A stretch of DNA of 64,000 nucleotides from Hyaloperonospora brassicae (taxonomy: Eukaryota; Oomycota; Peronosporomycetes; Peronosporales; Peronosporaceae): positions 434,001 to 498,000 of the forward strand of contig CANTFL010000086.1 of the NCBI GenBank assembly GCA_947650285.1, in the 5' to 3' direction. Both the position numbers and the translations under genes were made by a program. Of the stretch, positions 1-12,050 are shown in pieces; position 1 is the first letter of the stretch; each line of letters starts with the position of its first letter. The notes below the pieces were generated by a model, which was not told the origin of the DNA, did no database searches, and saw only the letters and a program-made list of their open reading frames with translations.

Positions 1-640
1 AAATGTCCATTAAGTGTCTGAAGCAAAAAGTGTGGAATGTCTCGTGCCGTCGTCCGAATAGCTTTCATAAGTCCCTTGTACCTATCTAACATCACAAATG
101 ATGTAGATGGATCGATGTGGGGTAGTATGCAGTTTAGGAACCATCTTCAGTTATCCTTATTTCTCATCGATGCATTTTCAACTCCAACGATTTGATTTTC
201 GTTAATTCCATTTCGAAAGCACGCAACAAGCATAATTCCACCGAACGAAGTCGTCACGAAAGTACTATCCACAAATATTACTCGCTCGGAATATTTCTCA
301 AATGTTTGAATATTTTCTTAAAAATAATCTTAATCGATTCAATTCCTTTTCACGATATCAAGCTCAACCTTGTGACTTCGATTCTTCAATTCTGCGACGT
401 AAGATAGGAGCAGACCGTATTGCTCAGTATCACTTCCAGAAAATTACATCTTCAATCGGTTGAGTGATTGGTGCAGTTCATGTAATTTGCAAGAATTCCT
501 TCGTTCCTCAGCTTCACTCGAATCATCATAGGAGTCACCTTCCGGCCGAAAGTCATGGCCATCTCTCTGACTGCATAGTTCGAAGCATTTGATTAGCCGT
601 CGCGCACCGTTGATGCGCTTTGGTATATTCGGCACCTGTC
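1..640 (-). pseudogene. MULE-type transposase relic, cut by the left window edge
   Basis: Reading the minus strand from about 420 to 1 gives a broken but recognisable Mutator-like transposase core: a first catalytic-Asp context FVDSTFVTTSFGG, then a VMLDRYKGLMKAI block like the usual SDRDKGL second-Asp region, with at least one in-frame stop between them. The 444-635 minus-strand stretch, ending in a Glu/Ser-rich tail, may be its upstream part in another frame. The enzyme would have cut and joined element DNA in the nucleus. It cannot make a full protein. Terminal repeats are not seen, and the element continues beyond base 1. The family call rests on the two motif blocks only. Confidence 0.55.
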
Positions 641-1080
641 AAGAGTATGTTGAAAAAATCGTGTCGATAGACCGAACGTGTGCGAGAACGAAAATTGCAC
701 AACAAATAGACTGTCGTCTTGTGTGCACTCGGCTTGGTAACGTCGTCTATCACTCTTTACAACGCGAAACGGACGGTTGCATCTTCTATTGTACTCGACA
801 ACGGCTGGGGTTATGTCGCTCTTATTTGGGCTCAAGTGAACTCAGTTATCCAAGAAGCTGCAAGGCAGGTACTGTTCGTCGTCGCTTTCCATTGCTAGTG
901 TGGCCAACTCTGCATATAAGGTATTCATATTCAGTATTGAGGACGTGGGGTTTCATGTCTGCCCCATTAACTTGAGTATACTATGACGTGGGGCACTTTT
1001 TTATTTTCGTGGTTAAATGGGGCATGTTTTATGCTCCCAATTATCCGGTACTCTTGCCGTTTGTGCTTTTCGTAGAGGTA

Positions 1081-1255
1081 CAGTGGAATCCCTCGTAGCT
1101 GGTCTCAATAGCTAATAATCCCTTTTAGTTAATAAAGCGTTTTTGGCCCGACGACGTTTGTATATTACGCGACAACCCTACCTCTCCTACTTAATATGCT
1201 CTACTACCCACTTTTTTCATCCGCCCGATAGTATTAACTAAAAGGATTTCTACTG
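1081..1255. mobile_element. Small MITE with pogo/Tc1-like inverted ends
   Basis: The left end reads CAGTGGAATCCCT and the right end, read inward on the other strand, CAGTAGAAATCCT. Both are flanked by TA, the usual target duplication of Tc1/mariner/pogo elements. The 175-bp interior has no ORF. An alignable relative (shared GGGCGGAT and TAGGAGAG stretches) starts at 16905. A pogo-like transposase relic lies at 23095-24450 but need not be its source. Confidence 0.5.
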
Positions 1256-1259
1256 TAGT

Positions 1260-3290
1260 ATCTTTTGTGTTTTATGGGAGGACAAAACAGATATTCCCAA
1301 GCAGAAAAGTGCAATTATACAGATTACTACTGGCCATTTAACAGTTCCAGCATATTCACAAATATGTATTTGATTGAGCAATTAAGGTATATATTTACTG
1401 CTCCAAATTGGTATGAATTACAGCAAAAAGATTTGATGAGGAGCCAGCGAAAGTTACAACTGCTGTGTCGGTCACGCGTAGAGGAACCAAAGCAAACAGA
1501 CGGCTATGCACCTTCACGCTAGTAACTTGGGTCAATCCAAAGATTACTCACAGCCCATGCCATGTCAGTAAACAGCTATGTGAGTAATTTTGCGTCATAG
1601 GATAAGAAACGGCTAGACTAAGCTTCTACATTCTAAAAGTGGGCCAGTCCCTTATGGAGTCTACGCGACAAACGAAACGCACGTTAGAATGCAGTTCTTA
1701 AAAATCAAAGCAGGTCTTACGTCCATCACGTACGACTTGCTTCGGCTTCCAAGCGCTGTCCGCATCGCAATGCTTCTCCAGGCCGTTCAATGCTTGAGTC
1801 GCGCATGGCATCAGCTTTCAGCCTCTGATGTGCCTTTTCTGGGTCAAAAAGCAGGAACGGGCAAGTATGGATTGTCAGGTGTAGTGCTGTAGTGCTTTTC
1901 GCGCTACCATAAACTATCGCGCACAAGGGGTATATTTGCTAGATCGAACAACAGCCGACAAGAAGGCAACTGAACAGCCGCGCATTACATTCTTCGCAAA
2001 CCCTTGTGATCGATCGCCAGGGACAGCTGGCCAGCGCATTATTTTGCAGCAACGGCCATGACGTGCAATACGTAGTGAGCATCAATGTCAAGACATTACC
2101 ACATGAACCATGTGACATGAGTGCTACCGGCTCCAACAAAAGCATTAGTGCAAAACCACACCTCCAGCCTCGCGTCGACGCACGTGTTTGCCGCCTCTAT
2201 CGACAGCAGCTTTTCTGCGAGTAACGACGGACCGAACGTCGTCTGGCCTGACTACCCCCTACGCGTCTTTCGGTACGCTCATTCAGACCTCTTGTCTGGT
2301 TGTGCACGCGTTCCCTCTCGTGGCACATGGAAGTCGAGGACTCGCGGGATCGACCACCGTCACTTCGAGAGACAACCCACTCGACGCGCAACGTGGGGGA
2401 CCCGCAGTCCTTTCTACCGCCGCCTCGACTCGCCTGCGGGTCCAGCAATGCCAAAACAGCCGATCGTTGCTGCGAGGTGGCGGCCACCCATAGTGTGGTG
2501 GTGGAAGAACGGGGGAAGAACGGGGGAAGAGACGGCCTGTTTTGGAGACGCGCGCAGTGGTGCGCCGTCCACCAATCTGATGTAGGCGTCCAGCCACGGT
2601 GACTACCGTGGCACCTAGTCATCCGGGCCCGCGTCTCTCATTGGCCAGTCGCAGCCGAGCGAGGCTGGACCGGCGGTGCGGTCATAAACACAAACGCTGG
2701 GACAAGCGCAGGCCAGCGTTGCATCGTGCTGTGGTCGTCACTCGCTGTCCAGGCGATCTCGATGCACGTGGCAGCTACTGCCCAATCAGCGCCAATCGGT
2801 GCGCCAGCCTCACTCTGCATGTCAGAGCAGATCAGGCTGCCTCGCCTGCCTCTGGAACGATCCAGAGACCGGCCCCGTTGCTGCGCTACTGCTCGTCACT
2901 AGGGGGAGGAGGAGGAGGAGGAGGAGGAAAGGCAGTGGATGGAAGTGGCGGCACTGAAGCGACCAAAGGTACCAGCAATGACGCGGCAGAGCTGGTGTCA
3001 GGCAAGTTCGACTCCGCCTCTTTCTCCCTCGCTTTCCCTCTGGTCGCAAGGAGAGTTGGGTGGGACGACTGGACGACAGCGTTGCTCCGGCTGTGTCGCC
3101 ACCACTAACCGATGGGCTCACGTCATACGTACGATGGCAAGGTGAAGCCACTCGTGTGGTTGTAAGCAGCGTGGCCGGCCTGGTCGATGCTTTTCAGCCA
3201 ATCAGCGCTGTCCAAAAGAGGCAGTCGCATTCAGCACAAACGTGCTCGAGGCTGTCTTGCCGCCTCGATATAAGGGCAGGCATTCGATCC
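1260..3290. other. Intergenic, no gene recognised
   Basis: Several ORFs of 60-170 codons exist on both strands but none resembles a known family, and they overlap each other in the GC-rich 2200-3200 stretch. A (GGA)n run lies near 2908-2930. I see no supportable gene. Confidence 0.5.
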
Positions 3291-3296
3291 GACTCT

Positions 3297-3409
3297 GTGC
3301 ACGCATACCTTATACCCTCCGAGACTTGATCGCGCTATTGCAATTGCTGTGCACGCATACCTTATACCCTCCGAGACTTGATCGCGCTATTGCAATTGCT
3401 GTGCACGCA
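3297..3409 (+). repeat. 52-bp tandem duplication upstream of the ChaC gene
   Basis: A 52-bp unit beginning GTGCACGCATACC occurs at 3297-3348 and 3349-3400, followed by the first bases of a third copy. It ends about 110 bp before the ATG at 3516 and so probably lies in the promoter or 5' UTR. Confidence 0.85.
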
Positions 3410-3515
3410 CAGCTGGTTCCATTCTCGCTTCTGCCTCCTCCTCCGCAGCGCTTGCCACGTCCATTGCACCTCCTACGCGACGCGCTTTTGCACACCCTTC
3501 GAGCAATACGACCTC

Positions 3516-4118
3516 ATGTGGGTATTCGGCTACGGCTCAATCGTGTGGAAGACCGACTTCCCGGCCGAAGACACGCTGTTTGGCTACGTCGAAGGCTGGC
3601 ACCGCCGCTTCTGGCAGGGCAGCCCCGACCACCGCGGCTCGCCCGAGGCCAAGGGCCGCGTCGTGACGCTCATTAGCCGCGAGCAGATGAAGAAGTTTGA
3701 CGACGAGTACGCGCACCTGGCGGGCGACCACATCACGTGGGGCCGTCTGTACAAAGTGCCGCTCGAGGAGGTGCAGGACACGCTCGTGAAGCTCGACAAC
3801 CGGGAACAGGCCGGCTACGACCGCCAGATGGTCGACGTCCACTGCGTCGACGGCGTCGTGCGCCAGGCGCTCGTGTACATTGCCACGCCTAGTAACGTGG
3901 ACTTTGTGGGCCCGTCGTCGGTGGACGCCATGGCCAAGGAGATTGCCACGTGTCGGGGCTTCAGCGGCCCGAACTTTGAGTACCTCTTTAGGCTCTGCGA
4001 CTGCATGCGGGCGCTCAAGGTCTACGATCCGCATTTGTTTGCGCTGGAGAAGGCCACGCGGAAGTACACGACGGCCATGAAGTGGACGACCGGTCGGACG
4101 GAGTGTGGCGTACAGTGA
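3516..4118 (+). CDS. ChaC-type gamma-glutamylcyclotransferase
   Basis: The 200-residue product matches the ChaC family over its whole length. ChaC enzymes release 5-oxoproline from glutathione in the cytosol. The N-terminus [11 protein letters not shown] is the conserved nucleotide-free YGS loop of the fold, followed by [23 protein letters not shown] and the C-terminal [13 protein letters not shown] are also typical. The ATG at 3516 is chosen because it begins directly at the family N-terminus; the frame is open further upstream to 3378 but those residues are unlike the family. It is a single exon. The catalytic Glu is probably in the [15 protein letters not shown] segment near residue 95. 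The gene downstream (4765-6606) is convergent. Confidence 0.9.
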   Translation: MWVFGYGSIVWKTDFPAEDTLFGYVEGWHRRFWQGSPDHRGSPEAKGRVVTLISREQMKKFDDEYAHLAGDHITWGRLYKVPLEEVQDTLVKLDNREQAGYDRQMVDVHCVDGVVRQALVYIATPSNVDFVGPSSVDAMAKEIATCRGFSGPNFEYLFRLCDCMRALKVYDPHLFALEKATRKYTTAMKWTTGRTECGVQ

Positions 4119-4764
4119 GTGAGAAACCTCATCGGTGACGACGAGGACGATGGCGATGAGGTTTGACAGTGCGTGTAAATTATTCGAATAGAAGCACACC
4201 TGTATGTTAACATTGCGTTTCGCTCGAGTCGATTTGTGGCCCGCGATGCCCTTTTTTGTAGCCATTGCTTCCTTATTCTCACGAAACGCGTTACGACAGT
4301 CGATTGTCGAGACGATACGGGTGTCGGTCGGTTGTCGTATCGTTTTCTGCTTGAACTACATGTGATCGCTTGATGTTGACCAGAGCGGTCGTTCGGTCAT
4401 GCGCGTAGAGAAACCGCTTCTTATCTGTACCAAAAAAGCTGGGAATGAGGCAGAAGTAACGAAACCGAACTTCCACACCGTTGACACTATTCTCGATACT
4501 TCAACAACAACCGCGCGAAGTAACGCACGGCTCACCCGAAATCCGCAACCCACCAACTCCCAGTGGTCAGTACCACCTGTGTGTAATCTCTGCGCGGGAA
4601 CAAAAGTGCGGCGAGTAGAGAATCAACTCGATCTGCTGCGACCACATGTCGCCGACCTTCACATTGCCACGACGGAAGAGTGGAACGCACTCGTGTAAGC
4701 TTTGAACACGACTTGTAAAACAGTGTCGTCCACGGTCCGCCATCGCTTGTCGCATTTGCGAGTG
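4119..4764. other. Intergenic between two convergent genes
   Basis: The stretch separates the stop codons of the ChaC gene (+) and the FAIM-like gene (-). Only short overlapping ORFs are present and I see no motif in it. Confidence 0.5.
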
Positions 4765-6606
4765 CTAGCGGCTTATGCCAGCAAATGCGTCAATGTCGAT
4801 GCACTTGCCCTCTTGCTTTCGATGGCTGGTCGCAAGACTTGCCGGGTTCATGAGCTGTGTAATGTCGTTGTTGTAATTCACAGTGCCCATGCCACCGGCC
4901 ACAGCAGGCTGCTGCCCCGCGTAGAACCCGCGTGCACCTGGTCGCTGCTGCACCGCTATCGCTCCTCCCATTGGTGCACCCATTGCCATTCCTACCATCA
5001 GTCGCTGCTGGTACCCTGCAACTTGAGCCAAAGTACCAGCGCCCATTTGACGAGTCAGTTGCTGCTGCTGATGCTGTTGATAGCTGCTAGCACCTGGAGC
5101 CGCGAAAGCGTGCGTGCTCATGACTGCAGCAGGTTTTGCTACGGCAGGCGGCGCAACAGGAGCGAATGGGTCAACACAAGTTGATGGCTCGAGCCCAGCA
5201 CCACTTAGCGGAGCTGGATGCTGCGGTCGCTGACATGCGGTCGACGCTGCTGGGTCCTTCGTCGACGACATTTTAGCCTGCGTGCACAACATTCAGGAGG
5301 TGAGGTTCACTGCAAGACGCAAGCTCAGGTTGCAAGTGGTGTCGCACTTACACGTGCTAATGGATCGAACGTCAGCGAATGCGCCGACACACTGACGCTG
5401 GGACCAAAGTCGTCAATCAGATTGACTTCGGGTCGCTTCACGGACTTCGATGCAGCTCTCGCCGAACGCTGTTGCGGATGTGTATTCGCAGCAACCCGGT
5501 TCGTTGCCAACAAATTGCTCTGCGCTTGCTGCGTCGAATGCTGTCTACTTGTATGCCCTGCATAACTGCAAGTGCGTCCATCGCTCTGTCCTGATGACGC
5601 TCGGTACGGGGCACTCACACACTGCGTCTGACCTGACGTGGGAGACTTGCTTGCATAAGGGTCTTGCAAGCTATAAGCTCCTCTTTCGCGAGTATGGCTC
5701 ATAGGCGAGCCAGTGTTCTGCTGAGACTCGTTTTGCGATCTCGATGGAGTCGCCCCATCCGGTCCCCAATGTTGCGTCCCGTAGGCACCTACGCACCATC
5801 GCACACAACACTTGTGAGACACATGTGGTCAATGCACAGTCGTCAAGTCCATTGCGTCCGTCCATCAAAAGTAGAGGAAGCATACTTCCAGAAGTCCGAG
5901 CCGACTGAACATCCGCAGTCATAGCAACTGCGCGTTTCTTGCGACGATAGACATCCCAGCGACGGAACGGAATCCGGTTCGCGACCAAATCTAGACATAC
6001 ACAAAAAACACATACTCTAATGACACATTCGCTCTCTCTAAGCGAACGTCGCTAAAATAGCGCGTACCATATTTCGGCACGTCAGCTGTCTCCAACTCAC
6101 GAATGCGAACATCCATCTTGAGACCGTCAAGAATCATGGAAAAGCACCAGTCTCCCACCATCTTCTGCAAGCACGCACCACCACCACAGTCTGCGTCGCT
6201 CACTCTATCGAGAGCTTGTAACTAAGTCCAAAGAAACTGATACATTTGTCTTACCGTCGACGAGAAATGGACTTGGCGACCGTCAAAGTGCACCAGCTAC
6301 AGACCCCAAGCAAGTCCCGTCAGCCATCGATTAGCGTTAGCGTACGTGCTACGTTACCACCAGTGACCCCAATGACCACTGCCTCTGCTACCTCTGTACC
6401 TTTTTGTGGCTCATCACAGAGTGGAGCAGTACCACGTCGTGCATGCGGTCGGACTCGCCGAGCGTGAAGCGCCACGTTACGCGCTTCTTGGTCGACGCCA
6501 ACATCTCGCCCAGATGCTGTTCTTCGCGGACCACGCGCTTAGGTGTGTCATGCTCCAATGGATCTGGCGGTGCACTGTAGACACGCGCGATGCTGCCCGA
6601 GTACAT
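4765..6606 (-). CDS. FAIM-like domain protein with an adaptor-like low-complexity tail, six exons
   Basis: Exons by GT-AG sites and phase: 6606-6400, 6296-6255, 6164-6068, 5990-5886, 5788-5352, 5277-4765, giving about 466 residues. Residues 41-130 resemble Fas apoptotic inhibitory molecule (FAIM): RVTWRFTLG, HDVVLLHSVMSHKK, then LVHFDGRQV (the family has VDG here), GDWCFSMILDG and PFRRW. The remaining two thirds are Gln/Ala/Pro-rich, with NLIDDF, FDPLA and DPFAP, motifs of the kind that bind clathrin and AP-2 ear domains. A role linking a FAIM-type beta-sandwich to endocytic traffic is inference. All six exons keep phase, which supports the model; the start at 6606 is the first ATG of the open frame. 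FAIM assignment is by eye from exon fragments. Confidence 0.6.
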
Positions 6607-6947
6607 GGCGTCGATAGAGGAGCAGCAGTGGCACGGAGGAGACTGTGCGAGCGTATTGTGCGCGTGATACGGTTGTGTCGATGCGTCACTCGCTTAGGAT
6701 CCGGCTTTTTTAGAGCACTGTATCCTGCTGATTAGAGTGAAACGCACGTCATAACAAGTGCCGCAAGCCACTTTGTCATACAATTCTGGTCATATGTGCA
6801 GCCGAGCAATATGTGACGTGTGATGCGAATCGTCCACATGCACACCACACAATGTGACGGTATGTATTCTGACAAGACAACCAACGCCAGTGCCTTTGCC
6901 TAAGGGGCTCGCACTACTTCACCCTTTCTCTACGTGATTTTCTGCGG
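6607..6947. other. Intergenic, between FAIM-like start and SAM50 stop
   Basis: About 340 bp with no ORF worth reporting. It probably holds the FAIM-like promoter and the SAM50 3' UTR. Confidence 0.5.
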
Positions 6948-9050
6948 CTAACAGAACGTCATGCCGAGACCAAGTTGAGCGCGCTTGATGTTGTCCTGCA
7001 GAGCAACATAGTCGTAGTGATGACAATAAGTTACAACTTCGCACCTAGCAACATGACCAATGTGCTCCAAGTCCTTACGTGATCATGCGCCTTGAGAATC
7101 CAAGAGTAGTTGGCCTCGATGCGGCCAATGCGGGTTCCCCACACCAGTCCCAAGCCAACGGAAACGCGCGTGTCGTCCACAAGGTTCTTCATCCACTTCT
7201 TCTCGTCCAGCAAGCGGTCCCACGTTGTCAAGTTACCAACGTTGGCAAAAACTTGACCGCGGAGTCCTAGCGCCTGGAGCGAGAGATGCAGATCAAGACA
7301 TCAGGTCACAGGTCAGATCGGGTGCCTCCATCATGGTCCAGCTAGCTCATCACTTACGGCAAACAGCGGCAGCGGGGCGGGAAAGCCCATGCTTGCTGTT
7401 CCACGGTAGCTCACGTCGCCACCGAGAGCGTCTCCTTGCACGACTCCTCCATCGAGAGGAGAAGCACGAGGACCAATGCCCTTATGATTGAAGCCGCGCA
7501 CGTTCATGGGCCCGCCCAAAAAGAAACGGTCGCTAATGCGCGCTGGTCGGTTCTGATCACTGCCGTACGACTTCACCATTCCCAAGTGGTACGAAAAGCC
7601 AAAGTTCAGGATCGGGAAGCCAAATACTTCGGGGCCAGCTGCCATATGCTTCTGGCCTTCCACTTCCGCCTTGACAAACTGGACATCACCCACAAGGCCA
7701 GCAATTTCTGTCCTGAGTGCATGACAACGTATGAGATGTATCGGATGATCGTTGACACAAGCAGATAAGCCAACGCCACACTTACGTGTACTTGAACAGC
7801 CCTCCAGCGACTGGATACACAAGGTTGTCGCGGTTGTCATCGGTAAAGACATACTTCACGCTCGTTTTAGTAGACGGCAACGCTTCTGCCAGAATACTCG
7901 GCGATGCACGATATGCCGTCGGAATTTTCGAGTCGCGACGCGGCAGCAAGTCCCGCCAGCCAACGTTCAGCGACAGTTCATGCACGCCATCATAGTCGCT
8001 GATGGAGATGCTGCCAGCACGGACCTTTTCGCTGTAAGAGCTCAGCCACTCTTGGTTCTGCAAAACACAGCCGCAAACAAGCGAACGTATCGATGAGTCC
8101 GGTGCAGCGAGGTACACATGCGCAGCATACTGAATGCTGCCATGACAACGTACATGCATCTCATTCCCTCCCGTGGCACTCAAGAACAGCGGCAAGCCCA
8201 GAAAGCGCGGCTTCTTGAACGTCGCGCGCTGCGTATTGCTTCCCGAGCGAGCATACGAAGCACTCAACGTGAACTTTTCTGCTTCTCCAAACGCATTCGC
8301 CAGCGTGAGAGAAGATTCCTGCGCAAAGTACCAACGCCGACGAAACAGTAAGGACATGCGCTTTCCAGCCTAACGTCAAGTGCACAACGCACGCCTGCTT
8401 CATCGTTGCCGTCCGTGGTAGCGCCGATATGCAACGACCGCCAGTTCTTCTCCTTCACCGTAATGGTCACGTCCGTCTCATCCCGCTCACCAGAGCTTGC
8501 TAAGATATCAGCACAAGAACTCCATCAGTTCATCATCGTCCCAGCACTAGTACCACAACAAGTTCCCACGCATGCACACACACCCTTGTCCAAATCAATA
8601 CTGATCGACTCGAAGATATCAAGAGCCTTGAGCTCCTCTGTCGCTTCCTCCAGCTTGTGCACCAATTGACCGATACGCTCGGCATTGTACGCTTCCTACA
8701 GCTCCATACGCGCCATCAACCGGTCAATAGCGCTGCCACACGACACTTTGATGCGCCTTTTACAGCATATCGCAGCATTACCTGGAGCTCGTTTTCAAAC
8801 ACTCGCGGTCTGCAAGGAAAGAGACGCCACCACAGAGCCACAGTCAGAGGTCAGAGGTCAGACCGAGCAATGGACAGAGGACGACACGAGAGAGAGAGAG
8901 AGAGGGAATGCGACGTCGAGCGTGGGACGTCACTGGGACTGAGACGTACCTGGTGCGGTCGTTTCCCTTGATGAAGACCTTGCCGATGTGCACGCGTGGA
9001 CCCCACGGATGCTGCGGCTCAGGCTCGGCCTTGGACGTCTTGCTCGTCAT
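6948..9050 (-). CDS. SAM50: SAM50/Tob55, mitochondrial outer-membrane beta-barrel assembly protein
   Basis: The multi-exon product is an Omp85-family protein, the core of the SAM complex that folds beta-barrel proteins into the mitochondrial outer membrane. An N-terminal POTRA-like part (RVHIGKVFIKGNDRTR, then EELKALDIFESISIDLDKG) is followed by DVTITVKEKNWRSLHIGA and a surface-antigen barrel with EWLSSYSEKVRAG, VKYVFTDDNRDN, the family signature FFLGGPMNVRGF plus SYRGTASMGFPAPLP, and the last strand ending QLGLGMTFC with stop TAG at 6948. The C-terminal aromatic-rich strand is the expected beta-signal position. ATG at 9050 is preferred; an in-frame ATG at 9092 adds 14 residues. At least seven exons are visible; some boundaries between 8100 and 8400 are not settled. 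Confidence 0.88.
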
Positions 9051-10101
9051 CGTTTGCTTGGGTGGACGGGGAGGAATAGTGACATGTGTCACTACGGGAC
9101 AACGTCAGTACAGATCGACGGCTGACTGATCCCAGCTGTCTTTCCGACAAGTTGTTGTTGTTGTTGTCGTTATTGTTGTTGTTGTTATGAGGCGTTGACC
9201 TCTGAGAGGTGACTGATAAGTGGGTCGACACCGAGCTCGTGCTGTGGCTGCAATACTGCCTTTAGGAATACGGTAAAACCAGAATGAGCAATCGGCTTCC
9301 ATAGGCGGAAGTTTAAGCGTGTTTTAGGCTCGTTTTAGCATGATGGGATGCATGCGTATCCAACACCATGGTCATGGATGGACATGCTGTTTTGGCGTAA
9401 AGGAACACTACGTCAATCACTACGTCAATCACTACGTCAATGATGAGCTCGGTAAGGTGCGCGCTGCATTATATCATGTCAAACGCATTGCAAAAGTCGA
9501 TACGCGGCTCGGCGACTTTCCTACTACATATCGAGCAGAGACAGGTATCACGCAGGGTGTTGATCTGTTCACTCCTGGCAGATCGCGGCAACAAGTGTCA
9601 CATCTTCGATCGATCGATCCTATTCATCGGTCTTTCCATTCTGTATCTTAAACCTTTTCAGCCACTGTAGAACTACAGCTTTTGCACAGACGTCAGAACC
9701 ACACGGACAAGAGTGTAGGACGTGCCAGCTCTTTTGGATACGTTGCGAAACTCATCCAGAAGCTTGAGCTTCAGACTGCTTCGTCAGCAGTCTAGAGATC
9801 AGCTACGTCAAAGTCGGGTTCTATCTTGCTCTGGTTGATGTATGGTCCGCAAGGACAAAGCTATTCCTTTTGTTGCGACGGTTCGTTTTGTGATCCCTCG
9901 ATTTAGCTGCGTTTTGCTGCCGCAGAATCATCCGCTAACTTTGAACCTCCGCTGGGTTATTGAAGTCCCCGTCCACCGAGCCCATGACTGTTCGGAGGGA
10001 GCACGACCCATCCTCCAGCTTTTCGTTCGCGAAATGAACCCATTCGGCAGTCCGCCGTCGACAAATTACAAAACTAGTCACAATAAAGCACACAATACGC
10101 C
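9051..10101. other. Intergenic, divergent spacer with simple repeats
   Basis: The stretch lies between the starts of SAM50 (-) and the SET gene (+), so it should hold both promoters. It contains an imperfect (GTT)n run at about 9151-9187 and three copies of the 12-mer ACTACGTCAATC/G at about 9407-9442. No gene is supported. Confidence 0.6.
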
Positions 10102-11860
10102 ATGACGAGTGTGTGGCGTCGACTGCAGCTCCGACTTGCAGGCACGACACCCGCTCGACGGTTCCAGGTCCGACGTGCATCGTCACTATGTAAAGTGATA
10201 TACGTGCGAGTGGGCATGTGATGTCTAACGGGTGCACCCCGTGGTTGATGGCCGTGCGTAGGAAGAGGCTGACGTGGGTGTCGCAGCAGTGCTGAGCTGC
10301 TTCCGGAGCTTGAAACTGGACGCGAAGAACTACGACAGGTAAGTGTGGCCGTTGTAAAGAAAGAAAGTATAGGGACACCATGGAGACATGTTCACGGTGT
10401 TGTTGTTGTGGTAATTGTTGTTGTTGTTGTGGTCGACGCTGTAGGGACAACGAAAAGCTGTTCGAACAGGCCGTGGATACCATTGGTGGGATGAAGTTTG
10501 AGCAGCAGAAGCAGTACGTGCAAAGCGAAGTTGCGAATCAGGTGTGTGTATGTGTTTGAGTGCAAGACAGTGGTGTTCGTACTGCGGACTCAGGTTTCGT
10601 CACGTGGTCTCGTTGTTGTGTTGTCAATAGGTCCAAAACTGTTTTGAGGCTGTGCTGAAGATACCCACTGACTCGGAGAAAAAAGCATCCAAGATATCAC
10701 TATCGGGATTTCAGCGTGATAATGAAGTGGTTGAGAAGGTAAAGAGGTGATAACACGCATTTGCTGTGGTAGCATAGCTGATCCTGACTGAATGCGTTTT
10801 GTTATCGGGTAGCTTGGCATTACCGACAGCTTCCAGAAAGCTTTTGGGTTCACCTTGAGTGTGGAAAAGTCTAGTGTTCCCGATGCTGGCGAAGGTGTCA
10901 AGCTCTTTGGTCATGCTTCCATAGGATCGCTGGTGGTACGTGTGCTCCTTGTGTTGGTGAGTTGTTGTTCCACGCACTAACTACTATGTGTGCGTCACGC
11001 TCATGCAGGCGCTGTATCCCGGCATCGTTTACTTGCCGGAGCATTACAAGAAGGTGCTGGTGATTGGTGTAAGGGAGATTGATCGCATTCTCTTCACTCA
11101 TGTTGTCAATGACAGAAACGTTACTTGAGCGAGTTGTCGAGCAACCCGTACGCTCGAGCTCGCTTTGACAGTGTCATTATCGACGCCAAGAATGAGCGTA
11201 AGCGTTATGCTTGCTATTTCGCGGTAGTTAAACAAGGGGCTTCATTTGCTGACACTGTGTGGGGCAAAACAGCGCCGAATCCGCGCAATCCACTCGCTGT
11301 CGGTCACAAGATGAACCATCCTCCCAGCGGCGCACTCCCCAATGTCATTGGTTTCGCCTTTGACTTTCCTCTAGAAGGTGTGGCGATGAACAACAAAGCG
11401 ACGATGAACGATCTTTTGGCTATGACAGCATGCCAACTAACTGGTCACTGGCTATTGATCTCCCTCCGTCAGGTCCATTCGCGGCCAAGAAATTCGACGA
11501 GCTGATTCCAAACAGTTTTGTGACAGAACCTTCGCGCCTCTCCATGTTCGGCAAGCGCGCTATCGTGCATGTAAGTTCCATTGGCGAGTGGGTATACTTC
11601 CATCGGGATCGCAATGATGTACTGAGTCTCCATTCGTTGCACGCCTGACAGGGTCTTGCGTTTATCGCAACGGCGGACATTGCAGATGGAGAAGAGCTGT
11701 TTCTCAATTACCGGTGCGTCTTCCGGTCGAAGTCAATCAATCGTTCTCATCCTGACTGATCGCTCGTGTTTCACGCCACACTAGCTACAATCCGGATCGT
11801 CCGCTTCCTGAGTGGTACACAGCTGTAGATGTCGATACTGATCGCGCAATGTGGAAATAG
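10102..11860 (+). CDS. SET-domain protein, SETD9-like, multi-exon
   Basis: Short exons separated by 40-90-bp GT-AG introns read as one protein: EEADVGVAAVLSCFRSLKLD, DNEKLFEQAVDTIGGMKFEQ, LGITDSFQKAFGFTLS, ALYPGIVYLPEHYKKV, YLSELSSNPYARARFDS, NPLAVGHKMNHPPSG, then the C-terminal part GLAFIATADIADGEELFLNYR and YNPDRPLPEWYTA before TAG at 11860. NHPP and the GEELFLNY segment are the SAM-binding and catalytic motifs of SET lysine methyltransferases. The order resembles SETD9. The first exon begins MTSVWRRLQLRLAGTTPARR, Arg-rich without acidic residues, which looks like a mitochondrial presequence, but its splice to exon 2 is not certain. The substrate is unknown. Convergent with the V-ATPase gene 190 bp downstream. 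Confidence 0.75.
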
Positions 11861-12050
11861 CCCGCGAGATCGCCCGCACGGGTCTTCACGGTTGTCAACG
11901 CGAAGGAGGTGTATTGATGTGCTTACTTGCGAGTTTTTTGCAGCTGAGTGGCAGCCACAAAACGTCTCTACCAACTAGACTACGACCGAGGCGCCTGGAC
12001 ACTGACGTATGTAGCTGACGTGGAAATCGGGGTAGGCTCTCCACGCGCGT

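Noticed and set aside
2121..3151. Several 100-170-codon ORFs in the GC-rich 2.1-3.2 kb stretch
   Set aside because: They overlap on both strands, carry no recognisable domain, and include low-complexity Gly/Leu runs from a GGA repeat.
3537..4265. 242-codon minus-strand ORF
   Set aside because: It lies opposite the ChaC gene and has the Val/His/Arg-rich composition of an antisense shadow.
9407..9442. Three 12-bp repeats as a CRISPR-like or iteron array
   Set aside because: Direct, gapless tandem copies without spacers in a eukaryotic intergenic region; simple slippage explains them.
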